Shown: positions 31,277 through 56,525, numbered from the stretch's first letter. The stretch: 64,000 nt of DNA from Eriocheir sinensis (GCF_024679095.1 NC_066518.1:5971110-6035109), one strand, 5' to 3'. The notes: generated by a model from the letters alone, not told the origin. Numbers and translations are program-made.

Positions 31277-32933
31277 ATGCCACATTCTAGTGACACAGAG
31301 AGTGAAGACACCCTTGAGGAGGAATTCAGTGATGAAATATCTAGTGATGATGAAAAAGTGGTCAGTGATGGATGGGAATTACTCACTGATCCATTTAGTG
31401 ATGTGCGGACTGATGATGTGCCTCCCCTCACTACCTTATATGAAGGTGTAAATGAAGCCTTGGAAGGCTATCACTGCTCCACACCTTTCGATGTCTTCAC
31501 CCTGTTTTTTAGTGAAGAAGTGATCAAAAAGTTGTGTCAGTGGACAAATGAAAAAGCAGAAATCTTTTTCAATGAGCATCCTGAAAAAAAGAGGAAGATA
31601 AACACAGTCTGATATGGAGGGAAGTGACAAAAAGTGACATGTACACTTTTTTGGCTCTTTTATTAGCAATGGGACTGAATCCACTTCCTAAGATGCATGA
31701 TTACTGGGCCAATGACTGGGTCAGAACTGGACCACTAGTGTTTTGCTCCGAAGTGATGAGCAGAGACAGATTTTTTAGTATCATGAAGTTCTTGTGCTTC
31801 TCACCACCTGCAGAAGTAGAAAAAACTGACCACCACACACGAATTAAGCCATTTATGTGCTTGATAAGAGAAAACAGCCAGATGGTCATGAGACCTGGAC
31901 GCCACGTGGCAGTTGATGAAGCCCTTATCCTATGGAAAGGGCGGCTTCGCTTCAGACAGTACATCAAAAGTAAAAGGGCAAGATTTGGAGTGAAGCTCTA
32001 TGTGTTATGCCCATCAGATAAAGATTGGAATGGATATTCCTGGAATATAGATCTACTACGGTAAAGATTCTTACCAGATACAAGATGAGTCTGCCTCCCA
32101 CTTGTCTGTATCAGAGAGAATTGTTGTCTTTATGATGAAAGATTTACTAAATGAAGGGAGGCATGTCATAACTGACAATTGGTATACTAGCCTGAGATTG
32201 GCTAAGTACCTGGATGAAAGAACCACAATGCTCACTGGTGTTGTGAGGTAAGGAAGAGGCCCTCCCAAGGAAGTGCAGGACATGAGATTGGAGACTCACC
32301 AAACAATTTTTGCAAGGAAGGGCAATGTCCTTCTTGTGAAATGGGCAGATAAAAAAGACATTGTGGTGCTGACTACCAGGTACAATGCTGGTATGGTAGA
32401 AAAAAACAAGACCTACTTTGGAAATAAAACAAAATTATATAATAAGCCACTACACATTGATAAGTATAATGAGAAGATGGGCAGTGCAGATCTGCTTGAT
32501 CAACTCCTTGAACCTTACACACCAGAAAGAAAAAGTCTGGCATGGTTCAGGAAAATAGGCATACATATGCTCTTCAGAATGACACTGAATGCCCACATTA
32601 CATATAAGAATTTCAGTGGTGAAAACACTCCTCTGCTAGAATTCATCACTTCCTTGATAAAAGAAATCCTGCTTGAGCACAACTTGGGGGCAGCTACTTT
32701 GGCACTGCTTCAGTAAGGAAAGAAGGCTACTCAAGACAAAAGACCGCCAGCCCACTGAAGCAACACACCAGTTTGTAAAGTGGGAAAGCAAAAAGAAAAA
32801 ACGGTGTAGAATATGCTACCCCAAACATAGAGAAACAAGTTACTACTGTCCGGGATGTGAAGGACAGCCAGGCTTGTGTAGCATGGAACATTTCAATAAG
32901 TGGCACAGCAAGCCTGAAGAAGAGAGAGAGTGA
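31277..32933 (+). pseudogene. piggyBac transposase, broken
   Basis: An acidic N-terminus (DTESEDTLEEEFSDEIS) is followed by the DDE_Tnp_1_7 core. The three catalytic aspartates appear to be kept: HVAVDEALILWKGR (first), VITDNWYTSLRLAKYL (second) and MGSADLLDQLLEP (third). A C-terminal cysteine-rich finger follows (CRICYPKHRE, YYCPGC, LCSMEHF). Breaks: a frameshift near 31612, another near 32060, an in-frame TAA near 32250 and a frameshift near 32715. Each piece is otherwise well preserved, so inactivation is fairly recent. No protein can be made from it as it stands. Confidence 0.93.
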
Positions 32934-33166
32934 ACACTTGAAATGAAAGACAATGGATTGTAAGGCATCAGAGACAGAGGAAGAGCCCATCCCTGGTAAA
33001 AAAAAAAAACTCTGGTTGATGACGATGTCTTACGCAAATCCCCAGGGGTGATGGAGTAATCCAGGCAAAGGCTCAACAAACCTCATTCGTTTCCTATCAC
33101 TGATTCACTGGAACCATTTGCTATTCCTTGAACTATCCTGACCTTCGCCAATCCTGACCACTCACA

Positions 33167-33200
<34 letters not shown>

Positions 33201-33505
33201 TGTTTTACAGCAATGGATAAGGAGATTCATGAGCTGAAAGCACTCATTACATGTATCCCGTATTTGCAAAGCAGCATACACGACGAGTCAACATATACCT
33301 GCTATGCATAATATAAATTGCATCAACGCAAAATAAAAAAAAAGCGAAATAAAGAAAGGGGAGAGAGGGGCAAGGGGGAAAGAAATAGAGAAAGCAGATG
33401 ATTGTGTAGAGGAGGAAGAATGTCGAGAAATTATCAGCAAATACAACTCTGTTATCATCAGTCAGAGAGCTGCCAGATGCTCCTTTGTCATCACAGACAA
33501 TGTAT

Positions 33506-33513
33506 GTGTGTAC

Positions 33514-33555
<42 letters not shown>

Positions 33556-33647
33556 TAGGCAAGGAGTGGTGGTGTTGGCACCTTGGTGTCTGGGAGAGAG
33601 AGAGAAAGAGAGGTGGGCGAGACGTGATGGTGTCGGCGCCTCGGTGT

Positions 33648-33709
<62 letters not shown>
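33506..33709. repeat. (GT)n and (GA)n microsatellites
   Basis: A TG run is followed by short GA runs and a long GA run (about 33650-33709) separated by two related spacers with CTCGGTGTCTG/CTTGGTGTCTG. Confidence 0.95.
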
Positions 33710-33713
<4 letters not shown>

Positions 33714-33984
33714 CTGTAGCTCATTTTTTGTGATTGGTGGGAACAAGGATGGTGGGAGGAGCAATAGGATTTCAAGGACAGCATACGGCATCTTTACTTA
33801 GTAACCAACACAAAGTATGGGACAACTCAATAGAAGAAGAAACAGAATAGAAATATGACACCTACGTAGGCGTCATCGTATATGCTACTGGGGCTTCATG
33901 ACGCCTACGCAGGCGTCATCGTATTGAAAGGGTTAATATTTATTAAAATAGAAATGCATAGTCTTGTTGGCATGCAATATAATT

Positions 33985-34065
33985 TCTCTTAGGTTTAAGG
34001 ACAGACCACCTAGTCTGGACCATAGGGTCTGTGTGGTCTGAATATCTAAGTAAATCTTTTACTAC
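33985..34065 (+). repeat. LINE 3' tag, copy 2
   Basis: TTAGGTTTAAGGACAGACCA, CCTAGTCTGGACCA and GGGTCTGTGTGGTCTGA, then a CTAAGTAAATC tail. No RT sequence is attached upstream, so this is a strongly 5'-truncated insertion. Confidence 0.85.
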
Positions 34066-35471
34066 ATGTAAATTGATTATTTTTGGCTGGTCATTTGTGA
34101 TTCCTCTCTCCCAATGAAGAAAAAATATATAGACATTTAGAGAAAAATCTCAGTTGTCAAGATATTTACAAGACAAAATGAAAAAAAAAGGGGTGGGCAA
34201 GCAAGAGGGCTCAGGGAGCCAGACCCTGGCTAAATGAAGAGCTGAACTGAAATCCAGTCCTTGTGCAACATTATGTGAGGTAACAAACAGCATTGGTGCT
34301 CATCAAATTGGCCCTGGAACCTGCTTCCCTCATTTCCAGCTTTGTTTTAGCACCATCAGCCTCAGCCCTTCAGTCTCTTCATTACCTACAAGAAATCAAT
34401 ATACCATATTTTGCGGCGCATAACGCGCACCATAAACTTTAAGACAACACTTTTGGAAAAAAATATTCAATGCTTAAAATGCTCAGAAATATTTATGGTT
34501 AACGGCACTAGGCTCTTCCCTGGTGCTCTCCTACATACTTCCTTTCTTTCTTCTCCCTCTCTGTCCCTATATTTTTCTCATTTCTCTCTTCTTTTCCTTT
34601 CCCCTCCCTCCCAGTTTTTCTCTTTATCTCTTTTCCTCTCACTCACACCTTTTCTCTCCCTTTTTCCTCACCTTTACCTGACCCTCCCTCCCTCCTCTCT
34701 CTTCTTTTCCTGCACCATTTCCTCCACTCATTTCCCGTTTACTCCTTTCTCACACACCCTTATTTATAGCCTTATCTCTCACTCTATCATTCTCTTCCTC
34801 CCTTTCTCCTTCCCCATTAGATTATATGAAAACACACACACACACAGAAAGGGGAAATGAGAAGGGTGTGGGGAGGGACGGGCAGAAGGGAGAGTCAGGT
34901 CATGTCCTGACAGAAGCCCTAACCTGACTCTTCCTTCTTCTCCTCCCTCCCCACACCCTTCTCCTTGTTTTCATACTCTATCTCTCCCTGTTTCCTCCAC
35001 TCCTTTTCCTTGTTCTCCCTTATATCCTCTCTCTCTCCTCCCTTTCCCCTTCCTTGTATTTACTTAGTTGTGATATAAAGGAAGTGAGCTACGCTCATAT
35101 GAAAATGGCACAAAGTTGTGTGGCAGCCTAGGAGTCATGCTGACCCATAAAACCCTACGCAAACTTCAAAATTACGGCGGAAAACATATATTTTTTTATC
35201 TGTTGAGAACTAGCATCACCTCGGTGGACACAGACAAACACATCTGTGGTAGCTAAGGCCTACCCTGGTTTCACGAGGTGACATTGTCAGTATGCCTTTT
35301 ATTTTATTTTTTTATTTATTTATTTATTATTATTATTATTATTTTTTTTTTTTTTTGTGTGTGTGTGTGTAACTGAAAGGGAGGGCAGGTACCTTTAGTA
35401 CTTTATTTTTAGGGGACTTTGTTTTATATCATCCTTACTGGAAACATCAACAATATTTTTCTCATTTTCAG
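34066..35471. other. spacer upstream of the zinc-finger gene
   Basis: 34500-35060 is strongly CT-rich and gives meaningless open frames. 35285-35370 holds ATT and GT simple repeats. The zinc-finger gene's promoter or 5' exon may lie here, but I cannot place it. Confidence 0.45.
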
Positions 35472-35504
35472 AATTGGTAGTGACCAGCCAAACAAACTGC
35501 TAAG

Positions 35505-37247
35505 ATGATGGAAGCTGCATCCTCAGGTTTGTCTCCGATTGCAGTAAAACAGTGTACAAGTAATTCAACAAATCAAAGTATGTCAGAATCCTCCTCTGAA
35601 GATGAAGCACTGGAAGACATCTTGAAAGACGAAAAATATTGGCTGTATTGTGCATTATGTGGAGAAAAGTTTCCTACCAAAAAGTTGCTTGATATTCATA
35701 TGGTAGATCATGGTATAAAAAAGAACACATGTAAAGTGTGTGGGAAATGGCTGATGAATAGTAGTAATTTGAGGCAGCACATGACCATACACAGTGGAGA
35801 AAAGAATTTCATTTGTGAGGTTTGTGGTCAGCGCTTCAGGTTAAGAGGTTTTCTCCAAAGACACAAACTGTGCCATTTACCTAAAGCTTACAAATGTGAC
35901 CAGTGCAGTAAGAGTTTTGCTCATCCCTCTCGCCTTGCAGTGCACCAGAAGACTCATGGAGAAAGGCACTTCCAATGTGAGGTCTGTGGGAAGCTATTTA
36001 ACCAAAAGCCACATCTTAAAACCCACATGCTAGTTCACAGTGACAAGAGAAAATATGAATGTAAAATTTGTGGGAAACGCTTTATTACTAAGGGAAATTT
36101 AACTGTGCATTCCACTCTTCACTCTGGTGACAAAAAATATGAATGTTCAGAATGTGGTAAAGGGTTTCCAGTGATGAGTAGGCTGAAGATCCACATGTTG
36201 GTGCATTCAGAGGAGAAGCCTCACCAGTGTCAGGAGTGTGGCAAGCAGTTCAGATATGGAGTTAGCATTAAAAACCACATGTTTAAACATCATGGCATAC
36301 AAAAAATATTCAAGACTGAGGGTGAGCATGACATCACTGTTTTAAATGATGAAATACAGGAGGAAGAAAGGTGCTTCTCCTGTGGTGAATGTGGCAAGTC
36401 ATTCACATCATTTAGTAGTCTTGAAGTGCACATGAATTTTCATGAAACAAAAGGTGAATCTTGTGAAACCCAACATCAAGTTTCAAGTGAAGTCAGTCTT
36501 GGTGCATCCTCAAAAAGCACCACACAGTACACCTACAATACCAAACAGTACAGTTGCTACCAGACCAAACAGTACAATTGCGAAAAGTGTGGCAATCTCT
36601 ATGCAACAAGGAGTAGTCTTAATACACACCTGAAGAGTGTGCACTGTGAAAAGAGGAGCTTTCAGTGCCCTCTTTGTGATAAAGCATTCACAAGAAAAAA
36701 CTATCTCAATCTGCACATGGTTGTCCACACTGGTGAAAAAAAATTCAAGTGTGATGAATGTGACAAATACTTTACCCAAAAAAGTAGTTTGAATACACAC
36801 ATGAATTTACACAAAAGCTCTCTTCAGTGTTACGAGTGTGGAAAAATATTTGGGAGGAAAATTCTTTTGATGAGGCACCTAAACCAAGTGCACAATGAAG
36901 ACATAATAGAAGACAAGAAAGTCACGAGATGCCTAAACCAAGTACACAGTGAAGACACCGTAAAAGACAAGAATGTTATGAGACGCCTAAATCAAGTACA
37001 CAATGAGGACACAATAGACAAGAATGTTATGAGCCACCTAAATCAAGTACACGATGAAACGATAGAAGAGGATAAAGTTACCATAGCTGTTATGTGTGAT
37101 GAAACTGATGATGATGAGCTTAAACAAGAACTTCAGGAAACTGATGAAAACATAGTGTTAGAGGAATCTAATGTGATTCTCTCTAATGGAATGGATGAAG
37201 AGGCCTATTGCATTTTGTTTGAAATTGATAATGTAGCAGATAACTAA
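35505..37247 (+). CDS. C2H2 zinc-finger protein, 13 fingers, 580 aa
   Basis: A single coding exon with 13 C2H2 fingers between residues 49 and 463, most joined by short linkers related to TGEKP (SGEKN, TGEKK, SEEKP). This is the build of sequence-specific nuclear DNA-binding proteins. Finger 2 is CKVCGKWLMNSSNLRQHMTIH-like, and a 90-residue gap with an acidic patch interrupts the array between fingers 8 and 10. There is no KRAB, BTB or clear ZAD domain. The N-terminus is Ser/acidic. In-frame TGA and TAG just upstream, after an acceptor at 35471|35472, support the first ATG. After finger 13 come tandem copies of the finger's second half, then an acidic tail. AATAAA occurs 4 bases past the stop. 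Orthology to a named gene cannot be given. Confidence 0.93.
   Translation: MMEAASSGLSPIAVKQCTSNSTNQSMSESSSEDEALEDILKDEKYWLYCALCGEKFPTKKLLDIHMVDHGIKKNTCKVCGKWLMNSSNLRQHMTIHSGEKNFICEVCGQRFRLRGFLQRHKLCHLPKAYKCDQCSKSFAHPSRLAVHQKTHGERHFQCEVCGKLFNQKPHLKTHMLVHSDKRKYECKICGKRFITKGNLTVHSTLHSGDKKYECSECGKGFPVMSRLKIHMLVHSEEKPHQCQECGKQFRYGVSIKNHMFKHHGIQKIFKTEGEHDITVLNDEIQEEERCFSCGECGKSFTSFSSLEVHMNFHETKGESCETQHQVSSEVSLGASSKSTTQYTYNTKQYSCYQTKQYNCEKCGNLYATRSSLNTHLKSVHCEKRSFQCPLCDKAFTRKNYLNLHMVVHTGEKKFKCDECDKYFTQKSSLNTHMNLHKSSLQCYECGKIFGRKILLMRHLNQVHNEDIIEDKKVTRCLNQVHSEDTVKDKNVMRRLNQVHNEDTIDKNVMSHLNQVHDETIEEDKVTIAVMCDETDDDELKQELQETDENIVLEESNVILSNGMDEEAYCILFEIDNVADN
36873..37082 (+). repeat. 54-bp coding tandem repeat in the zinc-finger gene
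   Basis: Four copies (54, 54, 51, 51 bases) encode RHLNQVHNEDIIEDKKVT and variants. The first copy is the helix end of finger 13; the others keep LNQVH but have no cysteine pair. Confidence 0.9.
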
Positions 37248-37309
37248 TGTAATAAATCAACCAAGGATATGAATGTTATAAGGAGTGTCTGTACTTATTC
37301 ATTGGAAAC

Positions 37310-37800
37310 TTTTCTTTTGGTGAAAAATTATAACCGGTAAAGCTATACAGCCCATCCGTGAAATGTATGTAAATGCTATCTGCCTGGGAGAAAGTTCTGT
37401 TCTTCCTCATTTTTTTTTTCCCCCTTTCCTGTAAAATAAACAAGAATATCATATAATATGTATAAATTTGTAGCCTTGGCCCCGCCCACAGGCGTGATGT
37501 CATAACGCAAGAAGCAATCAGCGAGCAGCGGGAGTGGCGGCAACAAGTGAATTTTCAAAATCTTTGTTTTAACATATCTTGTAATTTGCCATAAGACATT
37601 TTTTGGTGTTTGCTGCTACTGTATATTTCCCTCGCTGCAATGTAGATTTATACATGCTGTTTGATATTTTTGTTTACTTTATGATAAAGGAGAAAACTGA
37701 GGAGGAACAGAACTTTCTCCAAGGCAGAAAGCATTCACATATATTTCACAAACAGGCTATAAAACAAAGCATAGCTTTACTGAAATGTTCTGTGAAAAGC
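37310..37800. repeat. inverted duplication downstream of the zinc-finger gene
   Basis: 37310-37470, read on the minus strand, matches 37630-37790 on the plus strand. Shared blocks are GAACAGAACTTTCTCC, ATTTATACAT and GATATT-TTGTTTA. About 160 bases lie between, including GGCCCCGCCCACAGGCGTGA. The arms have diverged by substitutions and small gaps. Confidence 0.75.
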
Positions 37801-38546
37801 AGTTGCCATATGTATTTGCTGGATTCATATATTATTTAAAAAGGTTATCTACTTCTTTACATTAGTTTCATTGCTGCTATAGAACTTACGCTATCATTTC
37901 ATGTAAACCAACATCAGTTTAAAGAGAATTATTTTAAAAGCATATGTTTAGGTTTTATTTAGCACATTTTACAAATCAAACATTATTACTTATCCAACTA
38001 AATAGAAGGCTTACAGGAAGTCCTCATTATTGTAACATATGATGTACATACAGGTTATGTAACACTTCCCTGCAGTATTGCATTCAAGTGGTGTTATTTG
38101 TACTTTCAATGAAAGAGATGATGCTCAACATTTGAACTTGATTACTCTTGCAAGATATTTTCTAGAGAACTCAATACCCTCCAAGATATGGCCATCTTAT
38201 ACTTCATTACATGTTAATTTTAGAATGTGTACTTATGAGGTCATTTTGTAGTTGTACATGAAACAAAATTATTAAATCTCAAACATCAGATTTTTCCATC
38301 AGCACAGTGTGTACAAAATTTCATGACCATAATGTACCACCACAGAGTGCTGGGGATCAAACTCATGCCTCCTGAGTGTTACATTATTGGATTTTTCATT
38401 GCATTACTGCAGTTACTCAAATATATCACAACTGATTTCCACAAAAATATCTTTGCTTATGAAAATAATACAGTAAATCTTGTGCCTTGCATTTATACCT
38501 ATCCTGAGTGTTTCATTATATTTGTAAATACCATGTGACTTAGTTT
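37801..38546. other. spacer between the zinc-finger gene and the helicase gene
   Basis: AT-rich with no recognised feature. It presumably contains the helicase 3' UTR at its right end. Confidence 0.5.
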
Positions 38547-51443
<12,897 letters not shown>

Positions 51444-51464
51444 CTTGCTGCAAGGTAAAGAAAC

Positions 51465-52140
51465 AAACTAGATATAGATATTTACATAGATATTCAGACC
51501 ACACAGACCCAGACCAAACTAGGTGGTCTGTCCTTAAACCTGAGTAGAATCCTACTAAATATAATGTCACCAAGACTTTGCATTTTGACTTTAGTGAATA
51601 TCAAGTTGAAGGAAGTGGCAGTCAAGCTTATTTTTAAATGAATTAATTATACTGCACTGGACCACTGAAGGTGGGAGTTTATTCCGTTCTCACACTACAA
51701 CGTCATTATTCGTTGAAATGTGTAAAACCACGAGTATTTTGAAAATTCAATCGTTCAGGAGTGTTGAATGTTAACGGGATGATCAGCCATATTGAGGTAG
51801 GACATCTCTCTTCAGACTCTGGTAAGATTGCCAACTGCAATATTTACAACTATCTGATATGATTTTCCACGAACCCTCAATTGGCAATCTGTGAGAATTA
51901 GTGTTGGAACACTGGAGATTTGAGTGCAGGTGTGAAAGGATTAAAGGGCATCTCCCATCTATCGGACCAAGCTGAAATTTTATGAAAATCTTAAAGGCTT
52001 TGTCTGTCTTCGTCAGTGAGGACTGAATTACCAATCAGTGTCTCATCATCAAATTTACTAATGAGATCAGTGAGTCCAACTTCAACATCATTGATGTAAG
52101 TTATAAATGGCACTAGGCCAAAAACCGAGCCCGAGGAACA
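51465..52140 (-). mobile_element. LINE fragment with 3' tag, copy 4
   Basis: The minus strand carries a decayed palm (SKFDDETLIGNSVLTDED, catalytic box altered), then thumb remnants and, at 51468-51542, the shared 3' tag. Upstream of it are QSSLT and NSHLQWSSAV-like remnants, as in the 61-kb copy. It lies just upstream of the first helicase coding exon, in the helicase orientation. Confidence 0.7.
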
Positions 52141-52439
52141 CCACTATACTGTCTATTTGTAGCTTGCAACTGGCTCCTATGCTGCTTTTGTAAGCTCGTT
52201 GCTGATTGGACAGCGGTCTGAGGCAGCCTTCCCCCACACAACATAGAAACAGACCTCGCCACATTACTAATTTTACTTTTATGCTTTGTAACTAACTCAT
52301 GTTATGTAATACATGCTTGCTTTCTCCATCACTGGACAGAAGAAAGATTGCTGATTATGACTATCTTAACAAACAACTCAAATTGACTAAAAGTAAAGGA
52401 AATAAAGCAAGTTGAATTCAAGGACGGGGTTATAAATGT

Positions 52440-53140
52440 TTATATAATTTTTTCCATGCCAATCAAGAGGCCAGAGGGCTGGCTGGCTGGGTACTAAGAA
52501 CATTCACCTCCAGAGATCCCCAAGTCATGCTCATCCTCTGGAAAACACTGGTGCAGCCCACACTGGACTATTGTAGCCAGCTGTGGTTACCCCACAGGAA
52601 GGGTGACATCCAGAGCCTGGAGGCAGTACAGAGGTCCTTCACCAGACAACTTAGTGGAATGAGAGACCTTAACTATTGGGAGGCTGAGACAACTGGGCGT
52701 CTATTCCCAACAAAGGAGAAAGGACATGTATCATGCCATCTATGTGTGGAAGATCCTGGAGAACCTGGTGCCCACCCCAACACCAATCACGTTGACCTTA
52801 ATGAACGGTGACCGAGCAGGCCACAAGTGCCGAAGAACAGCCCTCCCAACAAGAGCCCTGGAGAGAATTAAGACCCTGCTTGCAACCAGCCTAGGACATG
52901 ACAGACCAAAAATTTTCAGTGCACTACCAAATGAGATTAGAAACAAAGAACTGCTCAGTGGAAAAGTTCAAAGAAAGACTTGATACTTTCCTGAGGGCAG
53001 TGCCAAACGAGCCACACTGTAAATTGACGGGCAACAATGAACTCATTACCAGACCAAGTGGCCCTCGCCAATATGGACATCAGGGCTGGATCACCACGAC
53101 CGCAAGGCGCTGGCTTCTAGACATTACTAAGTATATTTAG
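52440..53140 (+). mobile_element. LINE reverse transcriptase C-terminal fragment
   Basis: The blocks LRTFTSRDPQVMLILWKTLV, QPTLDYCSQLWLPHRKGDI, LEAVQRSFTRQLSGMRDLNY and YHAIYVWKILENLVP are typical of the thumb region. They are followed by a cysteine-poor tail ending RRWLLDITKYI. Two frameshifts (near 52690 and 52970). The family differs from the 44- and 61-kb elements. Confidence 0.8.
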
Positions 53141-54304
53141 GGTTTAAACCAACAATCGCTACTAAAAATTGGTCCAAAACATGGTATATTTCCAGTCCAA
53201 TACAAAAAACGTTTTATGGGAACCTTGCGAGAAATGATGGCATTCAACTGATAATTCACAGCAGGCATGGGACAATTACTATGGAGAATCTGAGCAATAT
53301 GAATACCTAAAACGTCTAACAAATTATACTAACTTCTAACAGAGAGGGCTTTGCCCCCCCTTGACCGTCCCAGTTGCTATTAGGGACTTTGGCCCCAATG
53401 ACCCCCTCTACATTTTAGTGAACAAAAATATATCAGAGAAACAAGTAATTTGCAACAAAGAGCACAATGGGGTCTATCAGAAATAAAGTGTCAGCCACCT
53501 GAGTGAAGTTGGTGAAAGACTGGAGTACATAAAACCCAAAATAGTATTTAGTCAATCTGGGAGGCTGCAGTGGAGAGCCCCTCAGAGGGAGGTACGAATA
53601 CTTAAATATGCTCACTTGTCTTTTAGGGGCCTTAAGGAGAGTTTACCCCTTTTAGAGCATGCATAAGAGTCACTGAAGACAGGTGAAGACATGCCTAACC
53701 ACCGCCAAGAAAATCAAAGTACGTACTTTTGATGATGTTCACGATGGTAATTGTTCATAACATAAAAATGCACAGGAAATCCTTAAGATTGACCTGACTG
53801 ACTGAGTGGTAGGCTCGTCACACACTCAACCACAACTAATTTAATGCACTCTTCATTGCAACACACCTTGGCACAAAGATGAGGACAAGAGCAGAACAAA
53901 TGGTGGTGAGGCTGGTTATTTATAATCTCTAGGCATGGCTCAACACACTTATGCAAACTTATTTCCATGCATTTTCCCCTTGTGGCACACCTTGGCCCAT
54001 GAGATGAGAGGAGCAGGTAAAGATAGGTTTTTAGTAACGCCATGATCTCGTTTCCTATTTCACCAACTGCCCTTTCATTGTCATATATGTATTCTACTAA
54101 CCTTTAACCCTCCCAGAGCACAGCAAAATAAATGGCGGTGAGGTAGTGAGACCCTTGTAGTAGAGGTGGTGGTGGGGTAGTTAACTAATCTCAAGATGTC
54201 TGTCTCAGGGCAAAATAATCTGGCTAATTTGAAGATTAATAGCTCACCAGTCCTTTTAGATGATAACAGATAGCGTAAGTGATAGATGTAGTCATCCTCA
54301 GACA
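53141..54304. other. spacer with no recognised gene
   Basis: Near 53340-53420 there is a GGGCTTTGCCCCCCCTT stretch like the G/C-rich part of foldback F1 at about 26340-26410. 53780-54045 (minus) has a cysteine-rich open frame without recognisable domain spacing. Confidence 0.4.
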
Positions 54305-54815
54305 ATATTTAGCATTAGTTTGGCCACACTGTCCAGTTTTGGTGCCCACACTACAGAATGGACATCAACTTGCTAGAATCAGTTGAGAGGATGACCAAGA
54401 TGATTCAGGGGCTGAGGAACCTCCCATATCAAGATAAGATGAAACATCTCAGCTTATTTAGGCTACTCTAGAAAGACCAAAGGTGCGGGGAGATCTGATA
54501 GAAATATTCAAATGGGTCAAGGGTTACATCAAAGGCGATAAAAGTAAAGTACTGAGGATTAGCCACCAGGATAGAACACGCAGTAATGGATTTAAATTAG
54601 AAAAGTATAGATTTAGCAGAGAAATAGGCAGGCATTGGTTCAGTAATAGGGTGGTGGGAGAATGGAATAGTGAGTGCAGGGACGATAGTTTGTTTTAAGA
54701 GTAGACTGGATAGCTACATGGACGAGGATGACAAGTGGTTACATAGTGGGGTGGGAATCTGGAGCTGCCTTGTGTAGGAAATTCGACCTGTTGCAGTCTC
54801 CCTATGTTCTTATGT
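54305..54815 (+). mobile_element. LINE fragment related to the 44-45 kb copy
   Basis: HYRMDINLLESVERMTKMIQ, GLRNLPYQDKMK, GDLIEIFKWVKGYIKGD and HWFSNRVVGEWN match the 44-45 kb element block by block. It ends in TATGTTCTTATGT, the same kind of tail. Stops and shifts throughout. Confidence 0.82.
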
Positions 54816-54854
54816 AGTGCTATAAGGAGTGAGAAGAATCTTGTAGTCGTAAAT

Positions 54855-54856
<2 letters not shown>

Positions 54857-54893
<37 letters not shown>
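54857..54893. repeat. (AC)n microsatellite
   Basis: About 37 bases of AC repeats just past a LINE 3' end. Confidence 0.95.
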
Positions 54894-54896
<3 letters not shown>

Positions 54897-56427
54897 AGTA
54901 ACACGTGGATCCCAAATCAAACATAAGAACAAACACCATATTATCCACAATGATTCGCTATTTCAACTCAACACCGGATACTAAATAAAGAAATATCCGG
55001 TGTAGCTTCCTAAAATTACCTCCAATATATATCAACGTCAAACACTGAAGCTATAAGGAAATATCGTCGTATTATGTTCGGTTGGGAAGCTTAAAAATAT
55101 GTTGGACTGTAAAACTGGGCCTTGGTGGTGGTGGGGAAGGAGACCAGGCCTATTCACACACGGCCTCTGCACACCTTCCAGTCACCTTTGCTAGTCTTTA
55201 CACTGCTATCTTAAGTCTTTACGGCAGGATCTCTATATTCACCTGTACAATGGCGTGGCGCTGTGGTAGTTGTGTTCAGTGATGTCTCTCGTCCGCGCGC
55301 TCCTCCACCCACGGCTGAAGGATGATGAATGGCCGCCTACGTTCAAGATTGTCCTACTCAGCCTCTCATATTTCCTGATTTCCGCCCCAAAAACTGTCTG
55401 CTCCTCCCCCAAAACTCGATTCATTTACAGTTATCGTTAAAATGGTTATATTACTGATGAACCGGGAAATACAAGGTGGTGAACATGATAATCTGGCAAC
55501 GCTGAATTGGCCGCTCCTCCTTGTCCTCCATTATTTTTCCCTCCCTTTAGCCGAAGTATTTTTTTAACAGATTGATAGTTTATTGTTGTAAGTAAACAGA
55601 AAAGGAGAAGGGAGGAACATGCCATCCAAACCCCCAGGCAGTACTAAGGATATATGTGGAGGTAGCACCAGGAAACTAAAAATATACAATGGTAGGGGAC
55701 AATTAAGTGATAAAAAAAATAAAGGCCTTGATTTAGTCAGGGGAGTAGACTATTTCAACACGATAGTATCATAGGAAAATAGTCAAATTGTAATATTAAT
55801 TGATATGATCGGTATTCTCAAAGATATAGGTTGGTATTGTTTGATATAGACGTTATCGGCTCTCACATCAGCTATTTCCAAAGGCCAAAAGGGAGATGAG
55901 TCGGGTTCCTATGAGTGGTATTCTAGGTTCATGGCACAGAAGAAGGGTCAAACTACCACCAGGGTCATAAAACTATTCCTGGAAATGCCCACAAAGGTTT
56001 AAAACATCAGTGCTGCCACGCTTGGCGCTACTAAGTTGTTTGCAATTTGAGGAATAATTGCAGTTACTCTATGATTTCCTAGTCCAACTGAATTACAAAT
56101 ATCATATTATGTTGTTTTATTTATCAAATGTAGCAGAATAAACTCCCAAAGCTATAATAAAAACACTTGGCACGCCTGTCACTACTTTGCATCCTCTGTC
56201 CATGCTTCTACTTACGTACAAATAACTGTGAAGGCTGCAGAGGTTTTTATTTGTAGAAACCTAGAACATGGTTTGAGTACAGATGTTTAAGTCAAAAAGA
56301 GACAAGGACAAGAAGAGGAAGTGCAAACATGGAGGATAGAAAGCTAAAAAATTGTGGGCATATGCCCGACCCTGTGATGGATGAGCATAGACTTTAAGAA
56401 TAACATAGAAACCAACACAGACAGATG

Positions 56428-56429
<2 letters not shown>
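54894..56429. other. spacer, possible helicase promoter near 55.2-55.5 kb
   Basis: 55230-55530 is richer in CpG than the flanks. It is a reasonable place for the helicase's non-coding first exon on the minus strand, implied by the acceptor at 51447. Position is inference. The rest shows nothing recognisable. Confidence 0.25.

Positions 56430-56523
<94 letters not shown>
56430..56523. repeat. (TA)n-(TG)n microsatellite
   Basis: About 55 bases of TA pass directly into about 39 bases of TG. Confidence 0.97.

Positions 56524-56525
<2 letters not shown>

Larger units (their letters stand above)
30598..33936 (+). mobile_element. piggyBac-like transposon, probably full length but dead
   Basis: TTAA lies at 30598-30601 and 33933-33936. 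The ends read CCCTTTCATTGC and, inverted, CCCTTTCAATACGATG. The right subterminal region repeats AGGCGTCATCGTAT twice. Another inverted end, CCCTTTCCTTG next to TTAA, lies at 31203-31217. So the left 612 bases may be a separate nested miniature element. Microsatellites fill 33172-33197 and 33506-33709. The transposase is described separately. Confidence 0.75.

Noticed and set aside
34411..34860. 149-residue frame rich in Leu, Ser and Phe
   Set aside because: It is a translation of a CT-rich tract with no domain.
53783..54043. Cysteine-rich 86-residue frame on the minus strand
   Set aside because: Cysteines do not follow any zinc-finger or toxin spacing, and no signal peptide or splice context supports it.
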